Source of the DNA: Microcoleus sp. EPA2
GTDB lineage: Bacteria; Cyanobacteriota; Cyanobacteriia; Cyanobacteriales; Microcoleaceae
DNA length: 64,000 nucleotides
Direction of reading: 5' to 3'
NCBI GenBank assembly: GCA_020882975.1
Contig: JAHRFD010000001.1
Span: forward strand, 166,336-230,335
Shown here: positions 18,217-27,717 of the stretch, piece by piece
Position numbering within the stretch: position 1 is the stretch's first letter
Layout of the letters: each line of letters starts with the position of its first letter
Position numbers and translations under genes: made by a program
Notes under the pieces: generated by a model
What the model saw: the letters and a program-made list of their open reading frames with translations, nothing else
Told to the model about the DNA's origin: nothing
Databases searched by the model: none

Positions 18217-21200
18217 TTAAAATCTTAATTCATACTCCACAGTTGCTCGATTATCTCCTTGAAAATCAGTAGAACCACGCAACAAAACCTTGTCACTCAA
18301 ACGATAGCGCAAATTGAATTCTGTGGGCTGATTAGCAGACAACACCCGGATGATAGTAGCCGAAAGATTGCGGGTAATATCGCCTCCAATTTCCAATCCG
18401 ACACCGAGGGAACCGGCACCAGCATTTGTGGAACCCGCACTAGCGGTGCGCCCTTCCCCGCTACCAATCCTAGTGGGAAATAGCCGGAATTCCGTTAATC
18501 CCGTGGCATTTGTAATCACAGATTGAATGTTGCCAAATAAGCCTGCACCTGCTAAATTGGCGATCGCCAGGGTACTATCTCCCCTACCTAAAGTTTGGAT
18601 AAAACTGCCACCTAACAGTGCGACAATTTCTATTTGCGATCGACTCGGAGAACTTCTCAACTCCAAACTATCAGCCAACCCAGAAGCTTTTCCCCTTACC
18701 AAGGCTTGAACTCGTACACTCCGCACATTCCCAAACAGATTCGGTTCATCTGCTATTTCCGATGCGACAGAATTTCCCGGAGTCCGAAATCGGGTTACTT
18801 CCTGTACCGAAGTTGCTAATCTCACATCCAGAGTCGGGTCTAATCCTTGGGATGGTACAAAAGTAGCAGTTTGGGGATATCCTCGATCGAGCCTAAACTG
18901 GGTTGTAAACAAATTCACCGCACCGTTTGTCAATCTAATTGTACCCTCCGGGCGCAGATCGTCAAGAGTACCATTGACAGTCAAACCCCCAGTCGCCCCA
19001 AAACTCAATATGGGCGCGCTTTTAACTTGAATTCCACGCCCCAAGTTTAACTGCAAATCATTTAAACGGACTTCAAAGGAAGGAGAAGAGGAAGTCGCCG
19101 TTGGAGTCGCAACCGCAGGAGAAACCTCAACCGCAGCAGAAGGAGTTTCACCGGAAGCAGCAGCAGAGACTAACTTTGTCGCACCACCTGCGCTAGGTAA
19201 AAATACCTCGCCCTCATACAGTTCAATTTTGCCACTCAACTGCGGCCGCAAAGCCGTGCCGATCGCCTGCACTTGACCAACTACCTTGCCACGGTACAAT
19301 CCTTTAAGGTCCAAACCCAACTTATCTAAATTTACAGCTAAGGGACTCGCCGCATCCACATCACCCTCAACAAAAGGTACTGACAGCGGAATCACACCTT
19401 GGGCGACAATTTCTCCCTGCTGTAACTGTCCCCGAAGGCCCTGTACCCGAATGCGATCGCCCTCAAAGCGCACCGCCCCAGTCAGCCCTGTGAGCGGTTC
19501 TGGGAAGGCCCTGGCGCGGACGGTTGCATTTTCAAAATTTGCAATTCCTTGAGCTACAGGGCGTTCCAGGGTTCCTCCCACGCGAATTTGCACCTGTCCC
19601 TTGCCACTAACCCAAGTAACTTGGGGAGTTAAGACATTAATAATCGCCAATCCTTCATTTTGCAAATTGGCCCGCACATCGATTTGATTGCTATCAGCTT
19701 TGACAGTGGCAAAAGGCAACTCAAAGGGTAAACTTCCCTGGACTTCAATCGGTTCGGTTTGAGTCACCAAAGCGCTGCCGCCAAAATTCAGACGGGCGTT
19801 GCTGTAACTGAAACTGCCATCGGCTTTTTTAATTGGTTCTCTGTTGAGAGTACCGTCTTGCAAACTCAATTCTCCGGCTAGTTGCGGATTAGCTAAAGTG
19901 CCGGCCAAGTTGGCGCGCAGATTCAAATTTCCCGTGACATCGACAAAGGGCAATTCCACCAGTTTTGCTAACTCTTCGACTGGTAAATTTTCCACCCGCA
20001 ACTGCCCGGATTGAGCTTTTTGGCCTAGTTGTCCAGAAAAGCCGATCGCACTTTTGCCCGATCGAATTTCCAGAGGTAAGATAGTTAGAATCCCGTCCTG
20101 GAAACCTCCCTCAATGCTGAATTGTTGGGCGACATATTTACCCCAGCGCCAGTTATCACCTTTGACATTAAATTTAGCTTGAATTCCGGTTTGCAAAGAA
20201 CCGGCTACGGCAATTTCTCCACCAAAAGTGCCTTGCAATTGATCCAAGGGAGGCAAGGGTTCCGATGCTGTGACTGCTTGCTGCTGTCTGAGAATTTCTT
20301 CAATTTCTACCAAGCGCTGCAACTGTTCGATTAAAGGGGCTTCGGGGACTCCCACAGCCACGGTTTGGACATCGGCGGCCCTACCGTAAACGGGAGGTTT
20401 TAAACCTCTGGCGAAATCTCCTAAATTGAAATATTGCAGGGCGGCTAAAACTTGTTGGAGGTTTCCCTGCTGGATGTTAACTTTTCCGGCAAATTCTGGG
20501 TTAGCGCCTGCTTTGACATTGCCAGAAATTAAGTATTGACCGCTGCCTTGGCGGAAAACGCCGTTGGTGAGAGTGGCGCTACCGTTAGCGTAGCTAAATT
20601 CTGCCTGGAAACTGTCACCTTTAATATAGCCGATCGCTGGTTGGGCGATCGCAATTTGTCCCGTTGCTTGCAAAGTCGCCGGATTCAGTGGCATTTTCCA
20701 ACCGGGCACGTTAACTTGTCCCGAAACCGTACCAGTTATCGGCCCCAAACCAGCATCTTTACCCGGTGACAGATTCAAAGCTGCGAGGGGGAAATCGCTT
20801 AAATTGACTCGCAGAGTTTCGCCCTCAGTTTGGCCGCTAGCCACCGATTCCCCACGTTTGACTAAGAAAGATGTCGGTAGAAAAGATGGATTTAAGGCTA
20901 CTTCGATTTTGTCGCTGGCGCCGGCTAGACGCAAATCTACACTTTTGCCCGAACTTGCATTCACAGTGCCCGCCAGTAGGGGGTCAAAAGCTACCTGATT
21001 TACGACTAAATTTCGCACCGCCACATCGCCAACTAAGCTGAGGGCGCTGAGAGTACCCGTGAGGCGGCCGACAAAATCGACGTTGCCGCCCAAGGCTGAA
21101 TTATTATTTGAAGACTTTTTGAGACCCATGGGTCTCAAAAATGCGAGTTGTTCTGTCGGTAAGGCTTCCAGGTTAAAGTTGGAGAGTTTGACATTCAAAT

Positions 21201-24200
21201 CTAGATTAGAAATTGAAGGCAATCCTTTACCTGCAAGTTCGACGTTAACAATGCCATTGGCTGTCAAACCGGGAGTTGTGGCGTTCTCAATTTCCACCCG
21301 TTTGCCATCCCAATTAAATATAGCCTCAAGAGGTTGTTTGAGAAATGGCAATTCGGAGATGCGAAAACTGCCACCAGCGCGCACATCCTGTAGGGGCGGT
21401 GCCCCCGTGCCCGCCCGTGCCCCCGTGCCCGCCCGTGCCCCCGTGTCCGCCCGTGCCCCCGTGCCCGCCCGTGCCCCCGTGCCCGCCCGTGCCCCCGTGT
21501 CCGCCCGTGCCCCCGTGTCCGCCCGTGCCCCCGTGTCCGCCCGTGCCCCCGTGCCCGCTGCGATCGGACCTGATAAATTTAGATTACCGTTAAATAGTCC
21601 TCGGAGTAGGGGCAGATTTTGGGCTTGGGAGACTAAACCGGGGGATTGCAAGTTTTGGCGCTGGGCTTCAAAGGCTTTCTGGAAGCGACTTAGGGCAATT
21701 TGTCCGCCGTTAATTGAGGCCCGCCAATTCCCCGATTCGGCTTGGGCTTTGGCATTGACAGTACCTCCACCGTTGGCAAGTCGAATTTGTCCTTCGCCCT
21801 GGGCGGTGATGCCGTTGGCGGTTAAATTATCTACTGTTCCCAAAAGGCGGACTTTGCCGTCGAGATTGCCATCAATTTCTGGTGGTAAATCTGCTGTGAG
21901 TAAACCGGTTTGTTTGAGGGTTTGCTGGAGATTGGCTAGGGCGATGTCGTTGGTTTCGAGGAATGCTTGCCAGTTGCCGTTTTCTAATTGGGCTGTAGTG
22001 TCGATCGCCCCAAGTCCATTGGCCAAAATCCGCGTTTCTCCCCTAGCACTAATTCCCTTTGCTGTCAAGTTATCTAAACTGCCGGCGGCTTGGAGTTGGC
22101 CGTTAATTCTGCCGTCAAATCCTGTGGGCAAAGTCGCCGTTAGGGGAAACAGTTGGAGATTGCGGATTGTTTGTTCTAAACGACTGAGAATAGGGCGATC
22201 GAGATTAGCGACAGCTTGCCACTGTCCGGCGGCTAATTTGGCCTTAAAATCTACCGTACCATCAGCAATATTTAATTTGCCACTGCTGTTGGCTGCAATC
22301 TCAACTGCGCTTGATTTCTCCAGACTGCCACTGACTTTGATTTGATTGGATACTTGTCCGTCAATGGATTTGAGATTAGTGATTTTGGATTTGAGGTTGT
22401 TGAGATTTGCCGTTTGCTGAGGGTCAGTATTAAACGCTGAGGCTACATCTAACAAGGGCAACCCTAAATCTACCAAGTTGCGGATGGCAGTGCGATCGGT
22501 TTCCGCCAGTCCTTGCCAATTTCCCTCTACTAATTCTCCTTGAAAATTAACATTGCCTGAACCCAGATTCAGTTGACCACGGCCTGCAACATTAATGCCC
22601 TTTGCCGTCAAATTATCCAGATTACCTGTGGCTTTAAATTGACTTGATAGTTGTCCATTAATTGATTTGAGATTAGCTATTTTGGTTTTGAGATTATTGA
22701 GATTTGCCGTGGGCTGGTTGTCAGTATTCAAGGCTGAAGCTACATCTAACAGTGGCAATCCTAAATCTACTAAGCGACTGATGGCTACCCCTTCTGTTGC
22801 TGCAATTCCTTGCCAATTTCCCTCTACCAATTCTCCCTGGAAATTGAGATTACTTTCAGCAATATTGAGTTGACCACTACCTCTAACATTGATGCCTTTC
22901 GGGGTTAAATTGTCAATATTTCCCCTAGCTTGAAATTCTCCTGCCAACTGTCCATCTAACGATTTTAGATTCGTAATTTTGGATTTGAGATTATTGAGAT
23001 TGTTGATACTTTCGGCGTTTGAAGTGTTAGAAGTACCAAGAGTCACAAATGGCAAGCCAATATCGATGATTCGATTCAAAGCCACTTGTTCCGTATTACC
23101 AAAAGCTTGCCAACTGCCCGATGCTAGTTCGCCATTAACATTCACAATACTGTCAGCTATATTTAATTGTCCTTTAGCTCTAGCATCGATCGCATTTAAA
23201 CTCAAATTGTCGAGAGTGCCTGCTGCTTCGGCAGTTCCGGTGAAGAAACTTGCTAATTCAGGAGGTAAGGAAAGTCCGGGTACAACTGGCTGTAAACTGT
23301 TGAGATTAACTCGATCGCCTTTAATTAAAGCTTGCCATTGACGGCCGACGATGGCTGCATTCACATTCACAGTAGCCTCGCCAATTTTTATAACAGTATT
23401 TGGCAAATCCACCGCATTTCCGCCGGCGCGAACTTCGCCACTAGCCGGAAAGTTGCCCTGGGGTGCTTGCCATTGTACCCTAGCTTGAATGTTGTTTAAA
23501 GGGCCAAAAATTTGAGTTTTAGCTGAGACGCTCCCAATTTTAACTGTAGCAGGAATTGGCAGACTGTAAATTTGGGCGATCGCGTCGGCCGGCAAGTTCT
23601 CGGCTTGCAAATCAAACACCAAACCCGATGGTGAATTGTTATTTGCCAAGGCGATATCAATTTTACCTTTACCGCCAATTTTACCACCAACAGCAGGCTC
23701 CACCAGAATATCGCTCAACGTCAAAGCTAAGGATGAAAATGGGGGAACTGAAGAGAGAGAATTGGGAGTTGGGGCGGAGGCTGTTCTACCTCGTTCTAGT
23801 TTAAAGTTGGTGCTAATATTTTTGAATTGTAGGCGATCGACTATAGCTGGTTTGGTGGATGCGATCGCACCTACCATAACTGGCTGCGAAACAGTCCCAG
23901 TCAATTTAGCATCTAGCTTGACTTCTCCCGCAGCCACCAAGGGCAATATTACTTTTTGGCCTAATTCTTGTTCTAGGGTACTGATAATGTTTGTCGCTGT
24001 CACTGGTGGCACATTTGCTACCAGATCGAACTTAGATTGCTCCAGATTGAAATTAGCTCCCGTTGCCACTGTCCCTGCTACTTTTACAGGTATCAAACCA
24101 TAATTAGCAGTCAGATTATCAACTATAATATTAGTCCCATTAAACCGCACTTGACCGCTACTATTTAGGACTGGCTGTCTCAGTGCTTTAATGGCTAAAT

Positions 24201-25047
24201 CAACTCCTTGAAAATCCGAAGTTCCGGTAATGCCAAATACTTTGTTATCTCGTAATTGTACAGTTAAATTACCATTGGCTAGACCTCTACCTAAATACAC
24301 ATCAGGAATTCTTAGCAACTGGACTAGGTAAGATAAAGGCAATTTTTGACCTTGCATCTGTATGTTAGTCTGAGCTGTTGTCAACAAAGAGTCAGCCTTA
24401 ATAATAAAATTGTCACTATTGGTAAAGTTACCATTTAATTCATAAATAACTCGCTGGTTTTGCTGCGTAAATTGAGCGCTACCTGTTTTAACAATTACAG
24501 AAATGGGCAGAGGTTTTTTTAATCCCCTTGCTGGAGCGGGAGCCAAGACTGCACCGACATTTTCAACTCTAATTGCACCAATTTCAGTTTTAAAGAAACT
24601 GGGAGATTTTGGCTTGTCGATAGTGGGAATATTAACCCAAACTCCTCGTTCGTCCTGTTCGATATAAGCGTTGGGTTTGACTAAGGTAATATCTAACTTG
24701 AGAGTGCGGTTCAACAACAGTTGCCAGAGTGAAAATTTCACTTCAACTGCTTCGGTAGAGGCATAATCGGGATCGGTAGCAGTTGCAGGTACGCTCGATG
24801 GACCAAATCGCAAACTTGTGGGAGAAAATCGCTCCAAACGTCCAATCTGCACCGGGCGTTTCACTAGCTTACTAACTTCAGTTTCCACCACAGGAGCTAA
24901 CTTTTCGGGAATCCACCAAGCAGCAGCAGCGGCCGCCCCTACCAGGGCGACAATCCCCAATCCCGTACCGCTAAGCAGTAGAGGACGCCACCAGCGAACA
25001 GTGCGAGGGGGTGCCTGTTGATTTTTGTCATCGGGAGAGTTAGTCAT
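18217..25047 (-). CDS. TamB-like (DUF490/AsmA-like) giant envelope protein
   Basis: 2276 residues. One N-terminal membrane anchor at about 20-47 (LLLSGTGLGIVALVGAAAAA), then very long beta-rich repeats (GTVxxPxxxGxxxL type) and a C-terminal TamB domain: NLGRGIQVKSAPILSFGATG, TNGAVNLFTTQFRLDRG, IVALLGGSFIQTL, ending in an aromatic-terminated strand (YELRF). TamB-family proteins form lipid-carrying beta-taco bridges from inner to outer membrane; cyanobacterial members are thought to act likewise. About 1.5 times the size of proteobacterial TamB. Two internal repeat tracts enlarge it (see 21400-21558 and 22349-23239). It is a single gene on its strand; function is by homology. Confidence 0.9.
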   Translation of the reverse strand: MTNSPDDKNQQAPPRTVRWWRPLLLSGTGLGIVALVGAAAAAAWWIPEKLAPVVETEVSKLVKRPVQIGRLERFSPTSLRFGPSSVPATATDPDYASTEAVEVKFSLWQLLLNRTLKLDITLVKPNAYIEQDERGVWVNIPTIDKPKSPSFFKTEIGAIRVENVGAVLAPAPARGLKKPLPISVIVKTGSAQFTQQNQRVIYELNGNFTNSDNFIIKADSLLTTAQTNIQMQGQKLPLSYLVQLLRIPDVYLGRGLANGNLTVQLRDNKVFGITGTSDFQGVDLAIKALRQPVLNSSGQVRFNGTNIIVDNLTANYGLIPVKVAGTVATGANFNLEQSKFDLVANVPPVTATNIISTLEQELGQKVILPLVAAGEVKLDAKLTGTVSQPVMVGAIASTKPAIVDRLQFKNISTNFKLERGRTASAPTPNSLSSVPPFSSLALTLSDILVEPAVGGKIGGKGKIDIALANNNSPSGLVFDLQAENLPADAIAQIYSLPIPATVKIGSVSAKTQIFGPLNNIQARVQWQAPQGNFPASGEVRAGGNAVDLPNTVIKIGEATVNVNAAIVGRQWQALIKGDRVNLNSLQPVVPGLSLPPELASFFTGTAEAAGTLDNLSLNAIDARAKGQLNIADSIVNVNGELASGSWQAFGNTEQVALNRIIDIGLPFVTLGTSNTSNAESINNLNNLKSKITNLKSLDGQLAGEFQARGNIDNLTPKGINVRGSGQLNIAESNLNFQGELVEGNWQGIAATEGVAISRLVDLGLPLLDVASALNTDNQPTANLNNLKTKIANLKSINGQLSSQFKATGNLDNLTAKGINVAGRGQLNLGSGNVNFQGELVEGNWQGLAETDRTAIRNLVDLGLPLLDVASAFNTDPQQTANLNNLKSKITNLKSIDGQVSNQIKVSGSLEKSSAVEIAANSSGKLNIADGTVDFKAKLAAGQWQAVANLDRPILSRLEQTIRNLQLFPLTATLPTGFDGRINGQLQAAGSLDNLTAKGISARGETRILANGLGAIDTTAQLENGNWQAFLETNDIALANLQQTLKQTGLLTADLPPEIDGNLDGKVRLLGTVDNLTANGITAQGEGQIRLANGGGTVNAKAQAESGNWRASINGGQIALSRFQKAFEAQRQNLQSPGLVSQAQNLPLLRGLFNGNLNLSGPIAAGTGARADTGARADTGARADTGARAGTGARAGTGARADTGARAGTGARAGTGAPPLQDVRAGGSFRISELPFLKQPLEAIFNWDGKRVEIENATTPGLTANGIVNVELAGKGLPSISNLDLNVKLSNFNLEALPTEQLAFLRPMGLKKSSNNNSALGGNVDFVGRLTGTLSALSLVGDVAVRNLVVNQVAFDPLLAGTVNASSGKSVDLRLAGASDKIEVALNPSFLPTSFLVKRGESVASGQTEGETLRVNLSDFPLAALNLSPGKDAGLGPITGTVSGQVNVPGWKMPLNPATLQATGQIAIAQPAIGYIKGDSFQAEFSYANGSATLTNGVFRQGSGQYLISGNVKAGANPEFAGKVNIQQGNLQQVLAALQYFNLGDFARGLKPPVYGRAADVQTVAVGVPEAPLIEQLQRLVEIEEILRQQQAVTASEPLPPLDQLQGTFGGEIAVAGSLQTGIQAKFNVKGDNWRWGKYVAQQFSIEGGFQDGILTILPLEIRSGKSAIGFSGQLGQKAQSGQLRVENLPVEELAKLVELPFVDVTGNLNLRANLAGTLANPQLAGELSLQDGTLNREPIKKADGSFSYSNARLNFGGSALVTQTEPIEVQGSLPFELPFATVKADSNQIDVRANLQNEGLAIINVLTPQVTWVSGKGQVQIRVGGTLERPVAQGIANFENATVRARAFPEPLTGLTGAVRFEGDRIRVQGLRGQLQQGEIVAQGVIPLSVPFVEGDVDAASPLAVNLDKLGLDLKGLYRGKVVGQVQAIGTALRPQLSGKIELYEGEVFLPSAGGATKLVSAAASGETPSAAVEVSPAVATPTATSSSPSFEVRLNDLQLNLGRGIQVKSAPILSFGATGGLTVNGTLDDLRPEGTIRLTNGAVNLFTTQFRLDRGYPQTATFVPSQGLDPTLDVRLATSVQEVTRFRTPGNSVASEIADEPNLFGNVRSVRVQALVRGKASGLADSLELRSSPSRSQIEIVALLGGSFIQTLGRGDSTLAIANLAGAGLFGNIQSVITNATGLTEFRLFPTRIGSGEGRTASAGSTNAGAGSLGVGLEIGGDITRNLSATIIRVLSANQPTEFNLRYRLSDKVLLRGSTDFQGDNRATVEYELRF
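21400..21558 (-). repeat. 18-bp GC-rich minisatellite coding (TGARAD/G)8 in the tamB-like gene
   Basis: Unit on the + strand is GTGCCCGCCCGTGCCCCC, with single C/T variants, about eight copies plus a partial. It encodes eight TGARA(D/G) hexapeptides between LNLSGPIAAG and PLQDVRAGGSFRI. The left edge, TGTAGGGGCGGTGCC, is identical to the start of the intergenic repeat at 36270 and 36408, so an intergenic element appears to have seeded the tract. Frame is preserved. Confidence 0.93.
22349..23239 (-). repeat. three 297-bp (99-residue) internal repeats in the tamB-like gene
   Basis: The segment LNNLKSKITNLKS and its context (GINVRGSGQLNI..., GELVEGNWQG, LVDLGLPLLDVAS) recur three times. Anchor positions near 22371, 22668 and 22965 are spaced exactly 297 bases apart. 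The two middle units are the most alike. This is internal duplication of one beta-taco layer; outer boundaries are approximate. Confidence 0.85.
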
Positions 25048-25453
25048 GGTTGTCTCTGAGAGATTCGGAGAATTGAGGAATTGATATCAATTCCGGTTGT
25101 ACCGTCAGGTGATTTAACCGCGAAGGCGCGTTCCCCGCAGGGGTTCCCGTAGGGTAGTACGCGAAGCAAGAGAAGAGAGAGTTTAATACAGGACGATGAA
25201 GAGAGAATTTTATATGACACTCCCCGATGCTAATGCTATCGCATACAGCGCTGGCTTTCAGCAGCCTAAAAGATATCCCTCTCATCAGTAAGTAAGTCGC
25301 CAACCACAGGGATGGTGAAAGCACTGCCCGATTCTGGGCCATATTCAACATTCTACAGTGCCACTTTTTCGTCAGAGGTCAAAAATCAAAAATCAAAAAT
25401 CGACCGATCGATCCTAAGATAAAAAAACGCTGGTTAGGAAAGTTTGTAAACTT
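25048..25453. other. intergenic region with composite repeats
   Basis: Between the divergent tamB-like and DUF3110 genes. It contains a copy of the dispersed repeat (GATTTAACC... AATACAGGACGATGAAG, about 25109-25192). Inserted in that copy is a hairpin-rich segment: GAAGGCGCGTTCCCCGCAGG, then GGTTCCCGTAGGGTAGTACG. Short AAAATCAAAAATC runs follow near 25380. Promoters for both flanking genes presumably lie here, but none could be named. A 103-codon open frame on the minus strand is formed from the repeat and is not called. Confidence 0.6.
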
Positions 25454-25822
25454 ATGCGAGTGTTCGTCTTACTCTTCAATGCCCGCACGGAGAATGAAGG
25501 AATTCATACCATTCAACTGGGCGATCGCAATAAGGTTCTCATGTTTGAGTCAGAAGACGACGCCATCCGCTTTGGCGTGATGTTGGAAGCTCAGGATTTT
25601 CCCGAACCTACTGTCGAGGCGATCGACGAGGAAGAAATTAAGGAGTTCTGCGATAGTGTCGATTATGACTGGGAACTGGTGCCGGCGGGGGCGCTGGAAA
25701 TTCCGCCAGAAAACAATGTAGCACAGACAGAGTGGAACTCAGATCCCCAACCCAAGTCTGATACTGATGTCTCCGAAAGCGAACTAGACTCTATTCGCCG
25801 CCGACTTGAAGGACTTTTGTAA
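25454..25822 (+). CDS. DUF3110 domain protein
   Basis: 122 residues. Starts MRVFVLLFNARTENEGIHTI and continues GDRNKVLMFESEDDAIRFG and LEAQDFPEPTVEAID, the conserved core of DUF3110, a small family found in cyanobacteria and plastid-bearing organisms. The last ~40 residues are acidic and variable. No catalytic motif; function unknown. It precedes murQ by 19 bases, so the two may be co-transcribed. Confidence 0.88.
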   Translation: MRVFVLLFNARTENEGIHTIQLGDRNKVLMFESEDDAIRFGVMLEAQDFPEPTVEAIDEEEIKEFCDSVDYDWELVPAGALEIPPENNVAQTEWNSDPQPKSDTDVSESELDSIRRRLEGLL

Positions 25823-25841
25823 TATTCACACTTGACAAAAA

Positions 25842-26756
25842 ATGAAGAATTTGGAAGAACGGGGGCATCTGCTGACGGAACAGGTGAATGCCAATAGTGA
25901 GAATTTAGATCGGCTAAGTTCGATCGAATTGGTGGACTTGTTCAACCGGGAAGACGCTCAAACTTTAAAGGCGATTGCTCAAGCCCGCGAGCATTTAGCC
26001 CAAACCATTGACATCGCTGCTGAGTGTCTCCGTCAAGGAGGCCGCCTGTTTTACGTCGGTGCGGGTACTTCTGGGCGTTTGGGGGTACTGGACGCGGCTG
26101 AGTGTCCGCCCACCTTCTGCACGCCACCAGAGCTGGTACAGGGGATTATTGCTGGGGGTGCCGGCGCTCTGGTGCGGAGTTCGGAGGATTTGGAGGATCG
26201 GGCTCAAGATGGGGCAGAGGCGATCGCCCACCGTCAGATTACCAATCTCGATGTGGTTGTCGGCATTACCGCTGGGGGTACGACACCGTTTGTAGCAGGT
26301 GCTTTGCAGGCGGCCCGCCAGCGGGGTGCGAAGACTGTGTTTATCGCCTGTGTACCCGCTGAACAAGTGAGTTTTGAGGCGGATGTTGATATTCGCTTGT
26401 TGGTTGGCCCGGAAGTCGTGGCGGGTTCGACGCGCTTAAAGGCGGGTACGGTGACAAAAATGGCTTTGAATATTATTTCGACTGGGGTAATGGTCAAGCT
26501 GGGTAAGGTTTATGGCAATCGGATGGTTGATGTGGCTGTAACTAATCAGAAGTTACGCGCTCGGGCTGTGCGGATGCTACAGGATTTGACTGATTTAAAG
26601 CGGGATGAAGCCAGTTTTTTGCTCGACAAAAGTGGTAAGTCTGTGAAGTTGGCTTTGATGATGCACTGGACTGGTTTGGAGAAGGAGGAGTGCGATCGCA
26701 TTTTGGCAGAATTTCAAGGGGATTTGCGATCGGCTGTGGCATCAATTAGTCGTTAG
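25842..26756 (+). CDS. murQ: N-acetylmuramic acid 6-phosphate etherase
   Basis: 304 residues. Cleaves the lactyl ether of MurNAc-6-phosphate to give GlcNAc-6-phosphate and D-lactate in peptidoglycan recycling; cytosolic. SIS-domain motifs typical of MurQ: YVGAGTSGRLGVLDAAECPP, GIIAGGAGALVRS, EDLEDRAQDG, VVGITAGGTTPFVAGAL, and GSTRLKAGTVTKMALN near 205. Length agrees with the family. No anhMurNAc kinase (anmK) or transporter is seen nearby. Confidence 0.96.
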   Translation: MKNLEERGHLLTEQVNANSENLDRLSSIELVDLFNREDAQTLKAIAQAREHLAQTIDIAAECLRQGGRLFYVGAGTSGRLGVLDAAECPPTFCTPPELVQGIIAGGAGALVRSSEDLEDRAQDGAEAIAHRQITNLDVVVGITAGGTTPFVAGALQAARQRGAKTVFIACVPAEQVSFEADVDIRLLVGPEVVAGSTRLKAGTVTKMALNIISTGVMVKLGKVYGNRMVDVAVTNQKLRARAVRMLQDLTDLKRDEASFLLDKSGKSVKLALMMHWTGLEKEECDRILAEFQGDLRSAVASISR

Positions 26757-26760
26757 TCAG

Positions 26761-26974
26761 TTGTTATTAGTTATTGGTTATTGGTTATTCGTTATTGGTT
26801 ATTCGTTAACAGTCAACAATTCCCGATTCCCGATTCCCGATTCCCGATTCCCGATTCCCGATTCCCGATTCCCAATTCCCAATTCCCAATTCCCGATTCC
26901 CAATTCCCAATTCCCAATTCCCGATTCCCAATTCCCGATTCCCAATGCCCAATTCCCAATTCCCAATTCCTCAT
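26761..26974. repeat. heptanucleotide arrays (GTTATTG and ATTCCCG/ATTCCCA)
   Basis: 26761-26807 holds GTTATTG/GTTATTC units. 26815-26974 holds about 22 copies of ATTCCC followed by G or A. The array ends exactly at the stop codon of the minus-strand P-loop gene. This is the STRR type of cyanobacterial short tandem repeat. No gene is called, although the heptamer leaves several frames open. Confidence 0.93.
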
Positions 26975-27505
26975 TCAGTTGTCAACTGTCCTTGGCAATC
27001 TCGATTCCAAAAATTGTGCAATGTCTTGACTGGATCTGAGGTGATAAACACTTTTGGTACTTTGAGCGCGATCGACATATTCGCGATATTTGGGAGTCAA
27101 ATACTTGTAACACAACCACAAAACACGGTAACTATTAAGGGAACTTTTCAAAATCGGACTTTTTTCCGGCCAGCCTTCTGGGGGTTTAAAGCTACCTGAG
27201 ATCATTCGTTTAGTTACCCACCAGAAATGCACGTATAGCGGCAGATCGACAAAAACTAGACTATCCGCCTCATTGAGTCGTGGCCAGAGGGTTTCCATAG
27301 AACCAAACCCCTCAATAATCCATCGGTCTGTCGCCAAAATTCGATCGTGATTACGCTTAAATTCTTCATAGGGAACTTCAGCGCCGCCCGATTGATATTG
27401 AATCTTATCCAAAATGTAAAGTGGCAAACCAGTGATTTCGGATAATCTCTTGCTGAGAGTTGATTTACCGCCTCCAGTATTGCCAAATACAGCTACTTTT
27501 TTCAT
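26975..27505 (-). CDS. P-loop kinase-like protein (adenylate kinase / FlaR-like)
   Basis: 176 residues from ATG at 27505, preceded by a strong GGAGG site on that strand. Walker [16 protein letters not shown] at the N terminus, then [15 protein letters not shown] and [18 protein letters not shown], as in small adenylate-kinase-related proteins annotated DNA topology modulation protein FlaR. A C-terminal basic segment YREYVDR follows. The natural substrate is not known for this group. The stop codon directly touches the ATTCCC array, which may have replaced the original 3' flank. Confidence 0.8.
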   Translation of the reverse strand: MKKVAVFGNTGGGKSTLSKRLSEITGLPLYILDKIQYQSGGAEVPYEEFKRNHDRILATDRWIIEGFGSMETLWPRLNEADSLVFVDLPLYVHFWWVTKRMISGSFKPPEGWPEKSPILKSSLNSYRVLWLCYKYLTPKYREYVDRAQSTKSVYHLRSSQDIAQFLESRLPRTVDN

Positions 27506-27635
27506 AAAAACCTCCGAAGTAGTAGGGTGCGTCAGCTTGGACAATCTGGGCTACCCATCCCATCTTTACCCACTGACGCACCTTAAAAGCTGCATAACTC
27601 AAATTTTATGTTATGTTGTTTCCGGTTGTATCGGA

Positions 27636-27702
27636 ATGATTTAACCGGACCTAGAACGCAGAGAACAGAGAGGGAGATAAGAGAGATGAATACAGGACGA
27701 TG
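27636..27702. repeat. copy of the dispersed AACC...ACAGGACGATGCTACCGG repeat
   Basis: Starts GATTTAACCGG, continues AGAACGCAGAGAACAGAGAG and ends GATGAATACAGGACGATGCT. It matches the flanking repeats of the HAD gene at 17180 and 18111. It lies between the upstream end of the P-loop gene and the 3' end of the CAP-RTX gene. Confidence 0.7.
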
Positions 27703-27717
27703 CTACCGGATTTGATA

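Noticed and set aside
21059-22345. 428-codon plus-strand open frame
   Set aside because: It is antisense to the tamB-like gene; its length comes from the GC-rich 18-bp repeat, and the product is Pro/Ala/Arg low complexity.
25040-25351. 103-codon minus-strand open frame before the tamB-like gene
   Set aside because: It is formed from the dispersed repeat and a hairpin repeat, lacks a ribosome-binding site and resembles no family.
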